A stretch of DNA of 64,000 nucleotides. Source: Hanleya hanleyi (Eukaryota > Mollusca > Polyplacophora > Lepidopleurida > Hanleyidae). The stretch lies in contig JAVTVY010020548.1 of NCBI GenBank assembly GCA_036873755.1, forward strand, positions 18,343 to 82,342. Direction: 5' to 3'. The position numbers and the translations under genes are program-made. This document shows, piece by piece, positions 52,301 through 62,099 of this stretch (positions are counted from its first letter, which is position 1; each line of letters begins with the position of its first letter). The notes under the pieces were generated by a model that saw nothing but the letters and a program-made list of their open reading frames with translations, ran no database searches and was not told the DNA's origin.

Positions 52301-55300
52301 TATCTCCTCCTGTCAGATATACCATCAGATTGTATACCTACTGGGTCAGATATTCCATCAGATTGTTTACCTCCTCCCGTCAGATATACCATCAGATTAT
52401 AGGTACCTCCTCCCTGTCTATATACCATCAGATTGTATATCTTCCTGTCAGATATACCATCAGATTGTATAATCCTCCTGTCAGATATAAACATCAGATT
52501 GTTTACCTCCCTCCTGTCAGATATACCATCAGATTGTTTACCTCCTCCTGTCAGATATACCATCAGATTGTATATCTCCTCCTGTCAGATATACCATCAG
52601 ATTGTATATCTCCTACAGTCAGATATACCATCAGATTGTATACCCCCTACTGTCAGATATTCCATCAGATTGTTTACCTCCTCCTGTCAGATATACCATC
52701 AGATTGTTTACCTCCTCCTGTCAGATATACCATCAGATTGTTTACCTCCTCCTGTCGGATATACAATCAGATTGTATATCTCCTCCTGTCAGATATACCA
52801 TCAGATTGTTTACCTCCTCCTGTCAGATATACCATCAGATCGTATATCTCCTCCTGTCAGATATACCATCAGATTGTATATCTCCTCCTGTCAGATATGA
52901 CAGCAGATAGTATATCTCCTTCTGTCAGATATAACATCAGATAGTATATCTCCTCCTGTCAGATATACCATCAGATTGTTTACCTCCTCCTGTCAGATAT
53001 ACCATCAGATTGTTTACCTCCTCCTGTCAGATATACCATCAGATTGTTTACCTCCTCCTGTCAGATATACCATCAGATTGTATATCTCCTCCTGTCAGAT
53101 ATAACATCAGATTGTATATCTCCTTCTGTCAGATATAACATCAGATAGTATATATCCTCCTGTCAGATATACCATCAGATTGTTACCTCCTCCTGTCAGA
53201 TATACCATCAGATTGTTTACCTCCTCCTGTCAGATATACCATCAGATTGTTTATCTCTTCCTGTCAGATATACCATCAGGATTGTATATCTCCTCCTGTC
53301 AGATATGACAGCAGATTGTATATCTCCTTCTGTCAGATATAACATCAGATAGTATATCTCCTCCTGTCAGATATACCATCAGATTGCATATCTCCTCGTG
53401 TCAGATATACCATCAGATTGTTTACCTCCTCCTGTCAGATATACCATCAGATTGTTTACATCCTCCTGTCTGATATACCATCAGGTTGTTTACATCCTCC
53501 TGTCAGATATACCATCATATTGTATATCTCCTCCTGTCAGATATACAGTCAGATCGTATATCTCCTCCTGTCAGATATACCATCAGATTGTTTACCTCCT
53601 CCTGTCAGATATACCATCAGATTGTATATCTCCTCCTGTCAGATATACCATCAGATTATGTACCTCCTCCTGTCAGATATACCATCAGATTATATATCTC
53701 CTCCTGTCAGATATACCATCAGATTGTTTACCTCCTTCTGTCAGATATACCATCAGATTGTATATCTCCCTATGTCAGATATAACATCAGATAGTATATC
53801 TCCTTCTGTCAGATATGCCATCAGATTGTATACCTCCTCCTGTCAGATATATAATCAGATTGTTTACCTCCTCCTGTCATATATACCATAAGAATATATA
53901 ACTTCTCTTATAATATATACCATCAGAATGTATATCTCCCCCTGCCAGATATACCATCAGATTGTATACCTCCTCCTGTCAGATAAACCATGAGATTGTA
54001 CATCTCCTCCTGCCAGAGATATACCATCAGATTGTATTTGTCCTCTTCTCAGATCAACCATCAGATTGTATATCTCCTCCTGTCATATATACCATCAGAT
54101 TGTATATCTCCTCCTGTCAAATATACTATCAGATTGCATATCTTCTGTCAAATAAATCATCAGTTTGTATATCTCCACCTGTCAGATATACCATCAGATT
54201 GTATTTGTCCTCCTCTCAGATAAACCATCAGATTGTATATCTTCTCTTGTCATATATACTATCAGATTGTATATCTCCTCCTGTCAGATATGCCATCAGA
54301 TTGTATATCGCCATTGTTACCCTAAAATTGAATGTACATATAATAGCTCACCAGATTCCGAGGTGGGTCCCGGTTCTGGGCAGCTGTCCAGACACGTTGA
54401 ATCGGATGAACAAGCGCCGTTTATGACCGATTCTCCCGGAGGGCAGCATGCTGATGCGATGGTTCTTCCCTCACCACATGTGATCATACCTCTGCAATTA
54501 TCGAACCCTGCTATGACGGCGCCAAGCGGAGCATTAATACACGGATCTGTGAAGAGGAAAAGACAATACAGTGAAATCTGTGAATATGAACAAGTTGGTC
54601 AACCGACCAACCTCTATATACCAACCGCATTATCCAGGGTCCCATAAAGTATTTTGAACATTGATAAACAATAACCCTATCAAAACCGACACTGTAAACT
54701 GGTCCTAAGCGTGGTCGGTTTACACAGTTTTCACTAGTTTACACTTCACGTGTAAAGGATGAAGACTTTTAGGCGCTATCAGGATTCGATCCGGGGTCCT
54801 GTTGCTTTCCACACCAGCGCTCTACCGATTAAGCTGAAGGGAAATTCCCCTTAGCTGTAAGCTAGTATCAAGCACTGGTACAATGTCCTCTCGTTAAACT
54901 CCTCCTGCCTAAATCTTTTCCTCTTCCGACATCAACCCAGTTTCTCCAGTGCCACGTGCTCCATGAACCAGTAGTCGAGCACCAATCAAAAGGATGAAGA
55001 TTTTTATGATGTACCGCATATATGTGGACCAACATGTAAACACCGAACACACTTCTTAGCCCATAAACGAGGTACAATTTAAATGCATGTTCAAGCTATA
55101 CAACGTTTCTAAACTCATCTCATTTAAAAAAAATCTTCTAAACGCATTTGTGTTTCAAATCTAAACACGTTTAAGCTGAAACATGTTCCCAGAATGTACT
55201 TCGTCTTCGTGTTTAGAAAAGTGTTTAAATCCTAAACATATACTTAAGAAATAATGTTTTCATAAGCGTGCTCAATGGTTATTTTACGCACGGTTAGTTT

Positions 55301-58300
55301 GGAAAAGTTTATATTTTAGGGCAAGGGCGAACCCGATACACCAAATTAAAGCATGCTCTTTCGGCTGTGCCAGTCCAGGGTTCTCGCGATGGCAACCAAC
55401 TTGATGTCATGTTGCATGAGGGAGGTGACAGGCTAATTGAATTTGTATTACGATCCCCATCTGCTATTTAATTGTCATGGATGTTGGGGGCCTACATTGC
55501 ATCATAGGATAGAAGAGATATAAAACGTCTTCAGGTATCAGGCCTATCGCACTATTCAAATTGATTATCAACACAGATTATAATGAAAGATTTAAAAAAA
55601 TATGGTAAACTTTGACATCCTTTCTCTGCTTTGTTGAAAAAACTCGTCCACATATATTGGCATGATGCTCCCATCTCGATTGGCATCGTGCCAATATCAG
55701 TAGACGAGTTTATGTGGTCTCACAAATGGGGAGTGATTCTGTCAGCTGAGTCAGGCTTCGTGGAACATAGGTCTATTTGTGTCAATTTTACGATGGAACC
55801 AACAGTTAAACTTGAGAAAGAAATTCCTTCTTGTAATTTATTTGTTTGTCTTATTCGATTGTGACTTGTATGAAAGTGAAACAGAACCTCCCAAATGAAC
55901 ACCTGCACTTGACACATCTACATTTCACACAACTGTGCTAAAACACGCAATAGTTGGCAAGTTGTTATAGACACAACTGTTATAGAATTTAAATTTTATA
56001 ACACTTGTGTCAATAACATCGAGCTAACCGTGCAATTATTACACGTTTTAGCACGGTTATGCGAAATGTACATGTGTCAAGTGCAGGTGTTCATTAGGAG
56101 ATTCGATTTCACAAGTCGGGTGAGGAAAGGGACGTCTGCTTTCATACAAGTAACAATCGAATAAAACAAACAAATAAATTACAAGATGAAATTTCCTTCT
56201 CAAGTTTAATTGTTGTTTCCATCTGGAAATTGATTAACAAAGCGACACAAATAGGCATATATCCACGTAATTTCCCAACAGCTGACTCAGCTGACTCAGC
56301 TGACAAAATCACTCCCCATTTGAGAGACCACATAAACTCGTCCACTGACATTGGCACGATGCCAACCGAGACGGGAGCATCGTCCCAACATCAGTGAACG
56401 AGGTTTTTTTTTCAAAAAAAGTTTGAAATATGTTTTCAACCTTTCATTGTAACCTTTGTTGATAATCAATTTGAGTAGTGCAATAGAATAGAAATAATGT
56501 CTTCATAGGCGTGCTATATGGTTATTTTACGCACGGTTAGTATGGGAAAGTTTATCAATTTTAGGGCGCGGGCTTCGCGGACCTGATATACATTTGTGAC
56601 GCACTGCCCCGTTTCTAGAGGATAAACCAGCGCGCTCAGGCCGATGATTTTAGCCCTGGGAATCAGAGTTTGGTTTGGTTGGTTTGATTGGGCACTCTAT
56701 CGTAGTACAATGGGCACTGGTCATATAGAGTATGCCGTGCAACCCGCTCCCCCCACCGCCCTACACATGCTCCCTCGTAGACCTAGTAGATATCTCCCAG
56801 TTTCGAATCATTTAAGAGGTCGACATCGAACAGAAGGTCACAAACCTCCATTGCAGATTCTGGGTGTAAGTTTATTATCAAAACTTGACTTCCGACGAAC
56901 TTTGATTTGCCATTATACCTGACTGAACCAGGAATGATATGTGGCGTATTTTTAAAATATTTCTATAATATATGACTCTCAAATGTATCAAATCCACCTT
57001 TTCAAATTATAAATCGCAAAAACATCTGGGCCAGCTTGATTGGCCACCTCCGAAATTTACCGTAATGGTGTCGGGCGGGATGACCCTATCTCTAGCGGCC
57101 TTATCTCGAAAAAAATGGTGGGGAATGTATGCTGAATTTTTATATGTTTGAGTGGAAAGGCCTGGCTACCTGATGTGGTGGGTCATTTGTGGCGGTCAAT
57201 ATTAGGAAATATAGTTTTCTAAAGATGTGCTCAGCCAATTTACTACATATTAAGTAAAGCGATTATTCGGATTTCGGACTTTCGCCATTGTCACATGTTT
57301 AAGTGTCTCTTTCTTTTAGAGAGGAACAAAACCACAAAAAAATCTCTATTTTCAGCCAATTTTCAACTTGTCCAGCCGGGCAGAATGTATTCAAGCCCAA
57401 ACGTATACATTTTGGGTCTATTGCGGGCGCTGTGGCTATTATTTCTTAGTTTACAGCCCAAACCTAATATTGCGTCACTACTATAAAGAAATTGGGTTAT
57501 TGCGTCAGTACAGTTATTTTGAAGGCTTTTGTCGAGAAATTATGTGCTGCGGAAACGTTTATTCGAGCATTCCGTTTATTGACTACCCCCCACATCAATA
57601 TATTCACAAACTGTAATCATTGCAAAGTAAGAATGGTTTGGTTTGTCAAATAACTGCATCAAAGGGCATTCGTCAGATTCTAACTGGAGATATGATTCAA
57701 ATTAGCGGTACAATTTTGCTTTTATTTCCCCTCTACAATGGCGGGAGGGGTCGGATCTGTGGCGACAATCGCTATCCCACCTGTGTGCAGATAGAATTCT
57801 TCAGTAGCTTTAAAAATTAAAAACTCAGAATAGAAATTATTAAATAATATTTTGGGTGAAATATTTCAGTCAAGGAAAAAGGAAATAGCACTTTAATATG
57901 ACCATTGATAACTTTGCAAATAATGGAAGCATGATATTTATATTTGCATGTATATGACTGTTTGTTATTGGTGTGTTGGAATCTGAGTAGGTTACAAACC
58001 TCCATTGCAGTTTCTGGGTGTAAGATTATTATCAGGACGACTTCTGGCGAACTTCGATTGGCCATTATACCTGACTGGGCCAGAAATGGTCTGTGACGTA
58101 CGTTAACATATTTCTATAATATTTGACTCTCAAAATATATCGAAACCACCTTTTCAAATTTTAATCGCAAAAAAAACCTGGGCCAGTTTGATTGGCCACC
58201 ACCGAAATTTACCGTAATGTGTCGGGAGGGATGACCCTATCTCTGGCGGCCTTATCTCGACAAAATGTTTTGGAGTGTATGCTGATTTTTTATATGTTTG

Positions 58301-61264
58301 AGCGGAAAGGCCGGGCTACTTGGTGTGGTGGGTCAGTTGTAGCGGCGAATATTAGGAAACATAGTTTTCTCAAGATGTGCTCGGCCAAGTAAGGCGATTA
58401 TTCAGTGGTTTGTGACCAGAAAATGTTGTGCACGATCCTCCTCGGCTGACGAATCGGTCAACCAAGTATCAAATCATATACTCTTTTCCGAGGCCTTTTC
58501 TGTCGCGTCTGTTCTGTTTCCTCCTCGAGTTAGTTTCGAAGTTGGGCGAACGTGCATGCGCGCACTAACCGGAAGACAACGAATGTTGTTGTGGCGAGTA
58601 GACATTAAATAGCTGACAATGTAACGTCACTGTCACCACTTGGGTGTGTGTTTTCGCGCCACATCATTCAAAAGTTGAAAAAAAAACTCGAGGAAACAGA
58701 ACAGGTGGGACAGAAAAGATCACAGAAATGAGTACCAGTCGAGATGTTCGAATTTTAAGCAATACGCGCCTATTCCCAAGTATTTATGGTATGTGCTTTG
58801 GCACTTGGTTGACCGATTCGTCAGACGAGGAAGATTGTACCCTACATTTTCCTACATACTAGGTAGAGCGGAAAGGACTAGTAGTTCCAATTGTCTCGGG
58901 CTGTTAATATGTGCAACGTTCCCACCCCAGCCCACCCCACCCCCGTGAAATGTTCAGTTAGTCAACATTTTAAATTGTTTGCCATGTTATATTGTCATTT
59001 CATTCTATAATATATCTACAGTAACTCGAATGAACGATTTAAAATTCGACAAAACTATTTTGGATCACCAATTGAGTTCGTTTTAACAGGAATTGATAGC
59101 AAAATCGGCTATCTGCAAAGAAATTGATTTAATTTCAATTTGACTGTAGTTCGAAATACGCAGTAGATTGTTTTACGATGAAGAAAGTGTGGCGTTTATC
59201 CGCGAAAATATCGTCCTGATGTTTGTGGACCCAAAATTGATTTCTCCACAAAGAGCTGTGATGGTGATTCATACACAGGGAATATCCAAGTTGTGTACTC
59301 TGAAAGGTCGCATTCCAAAGTCACACAAGACAGCGTCGACCAACGCCGAAATGGACTTTTATCATTTTAATTTTTAGCATGTTTTAGACATTTTCGTATA
59401 CATGATAGTAATAGGCTTTTAATATATGTTCAACCAAAACTAATGCAACCTTTTCAATATCACTATATTTGCCGGTTAAATGTGTATGTGTCAAATTGTC
59501 TATATATTAGAAAGCCCTACTGAAATGTATGCGAAAATCCAAAAGCTGACAAAGGCCAAATTTTTACGTCCGTCGACGATGTCACTTTGAACTGTGACTT
59601 TTTACTATAGATGGATTTTCGATACTTTCTCCATATGTAACATAGCTTTTCGTGACGAATTGATGAAATTAATGTTCAGGTCCACACACGTAACAGCAGG
59701 AAGACATTTTCTCGGGAAAACGTCATACCTTTCATCCGAACTATTTGATGAAAAGGGGTAAGGCCTTACCGTTTGCACACACAGCCAAAGCGGCATCTTG
59801 TTGAGAGATGATGTTCTGATCCCAGAAAGTTCCAGCTGCAGTCTTCCTACGCAACTGTAGCCATGTGCCATCCTCCTGCATGATACATTGCCAGTAGAAC
59901 CAGCATGAATCGTCTGCAGCGTATCCAATACCATTAACTATGATACAGTCGTCGCATGGAAGACCTGGAACTGTTGGCGCCGGAGTAGTGGTTGTAGTGG
60001 TTGTTGTAGTTGTTGTTGTTGTCGTCGTCGTCGTAGTCGTTGTTGTCGTTGTTGTTGTTGTGGTTGTAATCAATTCAGCTGCATAGAGAGATATAAAGAA
60101 AAAATAATATTTCTATTATCGAAACTAATGGCAATGATCATTTTCATTAATTACAGAATGTGGGTATATGCTTGCATGCTCAACCTACTGTATAGATTCG
60201 AATTCAAGTTGTATAATTATCGATATATAGTGAATGCCATTTCAGAGAAACGGTGATCTGGACGACCAAGGTTAATAACAGAGCTATATTATTATATTCC
60301 TAGTAAAGCTGGGCAGCTTAGTGCAAAAGTAATACATACATGGACAAAAGGCTTCAAATGATCTTGGCCGATCCACAACCAGAGCCGCATCAGCCTCGAA
60401 ATTGCCGAATGTAGTAAATTCGGCAACAGCAGCTGGACTAGAGGCATAATCTAGCACCATCTGTTTGTTGACGAAGTTCGGACCCACTGTGATAACGCTG
60501 ACGAAAATGCCTTCCGCTTTAGCAGCGTCCACAGCAGCTTTTGTCCGATCCGACTGGAAGATATCGTTAGCTAATACCACTAGCACCATAATCTTTTCTT
60601 GTCCAGGTTCCAGTTTGCCTGCTGCTGTTTGGAATGCTGCCCGAGAACAATCTATACCATTGGCAATTCTGGCAAAACCCCGGACGGGCGTAAATCCGGT
60701 GACGAGAAAGTCAAAGCCATCGTCTACGACGTCGCCTACAATATTTTCGACCGCCGCACTAGACTGATGTGCGTCGTTGTTCAGTACCAAAGGTTCTTCA
60801 AAGGAGGTACCGTAAGTACACAGCCCGATTCGAGATTGGTCTGCTTGTGGGCCAAAATCATGAATGTTGAATAGATCCTTAATTGCCCTCTTTGTGGCGC
60901 CTAGTCGAGAGGTTGTAGCCAGATTAGTGTCCGAGGTGTCAAGAACAACAACGACATGGGCTGCATAGGAACATGCTACAAAAAAGTATAGTTTTCAAAG
61001 CATAAGTACATAGTGACGGAAGAAACATAACGCCAAATACGCTTGCACCATGACTCAAGAAAATTCCTTACAATATAGCCTGTTTCAATTTGAGGAAAAC
61101 ATTACGAAATAATGACAAGATACGGTTATTGTACATCGAAAAGGTAGTACAAGTTGAGTAAATAAGTAAATACTGCTACGATCATAATCTTACTCACGTT
61201 CAGGGCCTTGGGCACCGACGAATAATGGCAGAACCGCTATCAGAGTAAGGAAAATTAGCCCCAT
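43353..61264 (-). CDS. Gene B: complete Pif/BMSP-like secreted shell-matrix protein (VWA, chitin-binding-like modules, LamG), 9 coding exons
   Basis: Spliced gene on the minus strand: join of 61264-61198, 60975-60340, 60078-59770, 54546-54352, 51022-50873, 49699-49323, 46991-46901, 45921-45833 and 43385-43353. The exons total 1947 bases, one open frame of 648 codons plus TAA. Every junction has AG before and GT after the exon, and phases match at all eight joins, which is strong internal support. Order: signal peptide, VWA, poly-Thr linker, three cysteine-rich modules, LamG with the late-domain pattern CDGIKLGRG and a closing FQLWKC. This order is that of molluscan Pif/BMSP-like proteins, secreted by mantle and involved in binding chitin and calcium carbonate during shell formation. 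A non-coding first exon is likely, because a pyrimidine-rich acceptor (AG at 61287-61286) lies 21 bases before the ATG. The architecture call is firm; the mineralisation role is inferred from the family. Confidence 0.85.
43386..44580. other. Gene B last intron, unassigned part
   Basis: The aggagatataa phrase occurs twice at 43560-43612. A dispersed-repeat relative of 15450-15580 lies near 43640-43700. No exon or RNA gene recognised. Confidence 0.4.
44588..44757. repeat. 54-bp minisatellite, three units
   Basis: Three units of ctgcctgggagatacacaat followed by aaccccaagtagtactgacc, spaced 54 bases, in the last intron of gene B. Confidence 0.92.
44850..45610. repeat. 50-bp minisatellite, about 15 units
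   Basis: Units of gaagcagccaaggacaatat followed by tgacaattgctgtgatattg, exact 50-base period, in the last intron of gene B. The 244-codon minus frame is an array artefact. Confidence 0.95.
45617..45735. repeat. Dispersed repeat, partner of 11571-11702
   Basis: Shares gcatcacgggatatcttcca and aagaaatcctgtattttcat with the earlier copy. About 120 bases. Confidence 0.65.
45833..45921 (-). CDS. Gene B coding exon 8: LamG continuation
   Basis: An 89-base exon, phase 1 in and phase 0 out. It reads LLVTVGQTCDGIKLGRGR and then MPSFTGQIVE. The C-D-G-I-x-L-G-R-G and F-x-G-x-I-x-E strings are hallmark late LamG strands. Acceptor TTTCAG, donor GTAAGA. Confidence 0.8.
46901..46991 (-). CDS. Gene B coding exon 7: LamG continuation
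   Basis: A 91-base exon, phase 0 in and phase 1 out, reading GGRKTAVVHFDGSNLDISID and then GGPASSIATG. The VxFDGxNLxxxIDGG pattern is a central strand of LamG domains. Acceptor CTTACAG, donor GTGAGT. Too short for ordinary ORF detection; recognised by frame continuity and by the domain pattern. Confidence 0.78.
47020..47295. repeat. Degenerate tandem repeat, about 40-bp unit
   Basis: About six diverged units containing taaacctaagatcatatcgt and taatactaataatgcaatc, in the intron between LamG exons of gene B. Confidence 0.65.
47296..48168. other. Gene B intron, unassigned
   Basis: An inverted pair tactatattttccagta / tactggaaaaatatagt at 47535-47598 is the only structure noticed. No exon recognised. 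Confidence 0.4.
48169..50051. repeat. Near-identical duplicated block, copy 2 (contains the gene B LamG exon)
   Basis: Counterpart of 1-1941, same orientation, about 46 kb apart. Its right edge lies in the gene B intron upstream of exon 6. Its left edge as visible falls within the intron between exons 6 and 7, but the match may continue left of 48169, because copy 1 is cut by the window edge. Confidence 0.93.
49323..49699 (-). CDS. Gene B coding exon 6: first LamG exon (part of the duplicated block)
   Basis: A 377-base exon, phase 1 in and phase 0 out. It begins ECLPNPEIDLRFTADGG, the start of the laminin-G-like (concanavalin-type) domain of Pif proteins, and continues through VRITNANSDLSRQFTMRVVY to SMSATGG before the donor GTAAGT. 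The 126-codon product is identical to that of 1213-1589 and the DNA of the two exons shows no difference that I can find. It supplies most of the beta sandwich; the rest lies in the next three exons. Confidence 0.85.
50052..50870. other. Gene B intron, unassigned
   Basis: AT-rich intron between modules 3 and LamG. Repeated gctgacagattc/gacagctgac phrases hint at an old repeat. Nothing firm. Confidence 0.4.
50873..51022 (-). CDS. Gene B coding exon 5: chitin-binding-like module 3
   Basis: A 150-base phase 1-1 exon of 50 codons. Pattern: CRW, NGYFAVDGD, a lone cysteine in AMKCGG, then TVFDLGLCTCVH. This spacing (C, aromatic strand, C, G-x-x-F-D, C-x-C) matches the module that precedes LamG in Pif-like proteins. 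The paralogous exon at 3381-3539 is three codons longer. Donor GTGAGA, acceptor TTTACAG. Confidence 0.82.
51156..51305 (+). mobile_element. Second copy of the SINE-like molluscan repeat
   Basis: gagtgagtaggatttaacgt, then a tcagtcatatcacgacg stretch and a gtattgaccgagctgaccgg tail ending near ccgtgataccccgt. Same head as 3965-4040. Lies in a gene B intron. Confidence 0.55.
51915..54310. repeat. 2.4-kb minisatellite, 34-bp unit, about 70 units
   Basis: Units of ataccatcagattgtatatc followed by tcctcctgtcagat, with variants (tttacc, gtaccc). It fills the gene B intron between modules 2 and 3. Many overlapping plus-strand frames of up to 367 codons arise from the array and are not genes. Confidence 0.96.
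54352..54546 (-). CDS. Gene B coding exon 4: cysteine-rich chitin-binding-like module 2
   Basis: A 195-base phase 1-1 exon of 65 codons, the same length as its paralogue at 6481-6675. It starts DPCIN and carries DNCR, ITC, GRTI, ACCPPGE, CSSDSTC and a closing CPEP: about nine cysteines in 65 residues, so disulfide-rich and extracellular. About 34 of 65 residues match gene A. It is likely a divergent chitin-binding or matrix module; I do not recognise a named Pfam family for this segment alone. Acceptor CACAG, donor GTGAGC. Confidence 0.82.
54770..54848 (-). mobile_element. tRNA-like sequence, probable SINE head
   Basis: On the minus strand there is an A-box-like cttaatcggtagagcgctgg (54840-54815) and a B-box-like ggatcgaatcc (about 54798-54788), 20-odd bases apart, ending gatagcgcc. 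The D-loop and T-loop match tRNA consensus but the acceptor stem does not close well, so it is a tRNA-derived SINE or pseudogene rather than a working tRNA. Confidence 0.5.
55252..56575. mobile_element. 940-bp palindromic element with flanking direct repeats
   Basis: Arms 55545-56000 and 56030-56488 mirror each other: attgattatcaacacagatt versus its complement near 56455, cacttgacacat near 55910 versus atgtgtcaagtg near 56070, and actcgtccac at both ends. Direct repeats of about 80 bases, ggttattttacgcacggtta type, lie at 55252-55330 and 56492-56573. Located in the gene B intron between module 1 and module 2. Confidence 0.75.
56840..58403. repeat. Direct repeat pair, about 410 bp each, 0.73 kb apart
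   Basis: 56840-57263 and 57994-58403 share caaacctccattgcag, gtttgattggccacc, gaaatttaccgtaatg and gatgaccctatctct, at roughly 85 percent identity in the same orientation. It could be an LTR-like pair around a short interior, or a tandem duplicate. No LTR-element coding sequence lies between. Confidence 0.7.
58430..58850. repeat. Imperfect inverted repeat
   Basis: ctcctcggctgacgaatcgg near 58438 is mirrored near 58812-58832, and gttctgtttcctcctcgag near 58517 is mirrored near 58690-58705. Fold-back remnant in the gene B intron. Confidence 0.6.
58851..59769. other. Gene B intron, unassigned
   Basis: A 69-codon plus frame at 59168-59377 reads coherently (FYDEESVAFIRENIVLMFVD) but has no recognised domain and no partner. 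Otherwise nothing seen. Confidence 0.35.
59770..60078 (-). CDS. Gene B coding exon 3: Thr-rich linker plus chitin-binding-like module 1
   Basis: A 309-base phase 1-1 exon. It opens with a run of about 29 threonines encoded by mixed ACN codons (roughly 59985-60068), then a proline-rich bridge and a module with PCDDCIIVNGIGYAADDSCW, YWQC, DGTW and GTFWDQNIIS. That cysteine/aromatic pattern resembles the peritrophin/CBM14 modules of Pif-like proteins. About 49 of 61 module residues match gene A (counted by eye). The threonine run is likely O-glycosylated. Acceptor AG at 60080-60079, donor GTAAGG. Confidence 0.85.
60340..60975 (-). CDS. Gene B coding exon 2: von Willebrand factor A domain with degenerate MIDAS
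   Basis: A 636-base phase 1-1 exon encoding about 212 residues that make up a whole VWA domain. It starts PCSYAAHVVVVLDTSDT, the hydrophobic beta strand followed by the metal-site motif. The usual DxSxS is changed to D-T-S-D-T, and the T4 threonine loop reads RGFARIANGI with no threonine, so metal coordination is doubtful. The exon ends at a cysteine-proline pair as in the paralogue at 16806-17378. VWA domains mediate protein-protein adhesion in extracellular matrix. Donor GTATGT, acceptor TTTTTTGTAG. Confidence 0.88.
61198..61264 (-). CDS. Gene B coding exon 1: signal peptide
   Basis: Encodes a 22-residue leader beginning MGLIFLTLIAVLPLF and ending near VGAQGPE, a classic signal peptide with a hydrophobic core and small residues (V-G-A) before a likely cleavage site. 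The exon ends with one base of a split codon followed by GTGAGT (intron phase 1). The ATG is the first in the exon after an acceptor at 61287-61286, so the start choice is well supported. Confidence 0.85.
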
Positions 61265-61409
61265 ATTGATTCTAATCACAATTCACTGAAATAAAAAGCA
61301 AAAGTTTCCAAAGATAATCATTTAGCGCAACGTGTGGCATTTATTATGAGTCTTTGGCCGATCTCCATATCCTCAAATAATGAGAACGCCAAAACAGAAC
61401 TGGTATATA

Positions 61410-62095
61410 GAGGTGATCAACTCTTGGATAAGTAACTGACACAGGAGGTTATCCGCTCTTGGATAAGTAACTGACACAGGAGGTTATCATATCTTACATA
61501 AGTAACTTGTACAGGAGGTTAGCAACTCTTGGATAAGTAACTGGTATAGGAGATTAGTAACTGGTACAGGAGGATCAGTAACTGGTACAGGAGGATCAGT
61601 AACTGGTACAGGAGGTTGGTAACTGGTGCAGGAGGTAAGTAACTGGTACAGGAGGATCAGTAACTGGTACAGGAGGTTAGTAACTGATACAGGAGGTTAG
61701 TAACTGGCACAGGAGGTTAGTAACTGGTACGGGAGGATCAGTAACTGGTACAGGAGGTTAGTAACTGGTACAGGAGGTTAGTAACTAGTACAGGAGGATC
61801 AGTAACTGGTACAGGAGGTTAGTAACTGGTATAGGAGATTAGTAACTGGCACAGGAGGTTAGTAACTGGTACAGGAGGATCAGTAACTGGTACAGGAGGT
61901 TAGTAACTGGTACAGGAGGTTAGTAACTGGTACAGGAGGTTAGTAACTGGTACAGGAGGTTAGTAACTGATACAGGAGGTTAGTAACTGGTACAGGAGGT
62001 TAGTAACTGGTACAGGAGGATCAGTAACTGGTACAGGAGGTTAGTAACTGGTACAGGAGGTTAGTAACTGGTACAGGAGGATCAGTAACGAGATA
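61410..62095. repeat. 20-21-bp minisatellite upstream of gene B, about 33 units
   Basis: Units of gtaactggtacaggaggtta with gga-tca variants. It begins about 150 bases upstream of the gene B ATG, in what should be the first intron or the promoter. Early units (61410-61540) are longer, with ctcttggataa inserts. Confidence 0.93.
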
Positions 62096-62099
62096 TCAA

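Noticed and set aside
51675..54426. Several long plus-strand frames, up to 367 codons
   Set aside because: They read the same 34-bp minisatellite in rotating frames inside a gene B intron.
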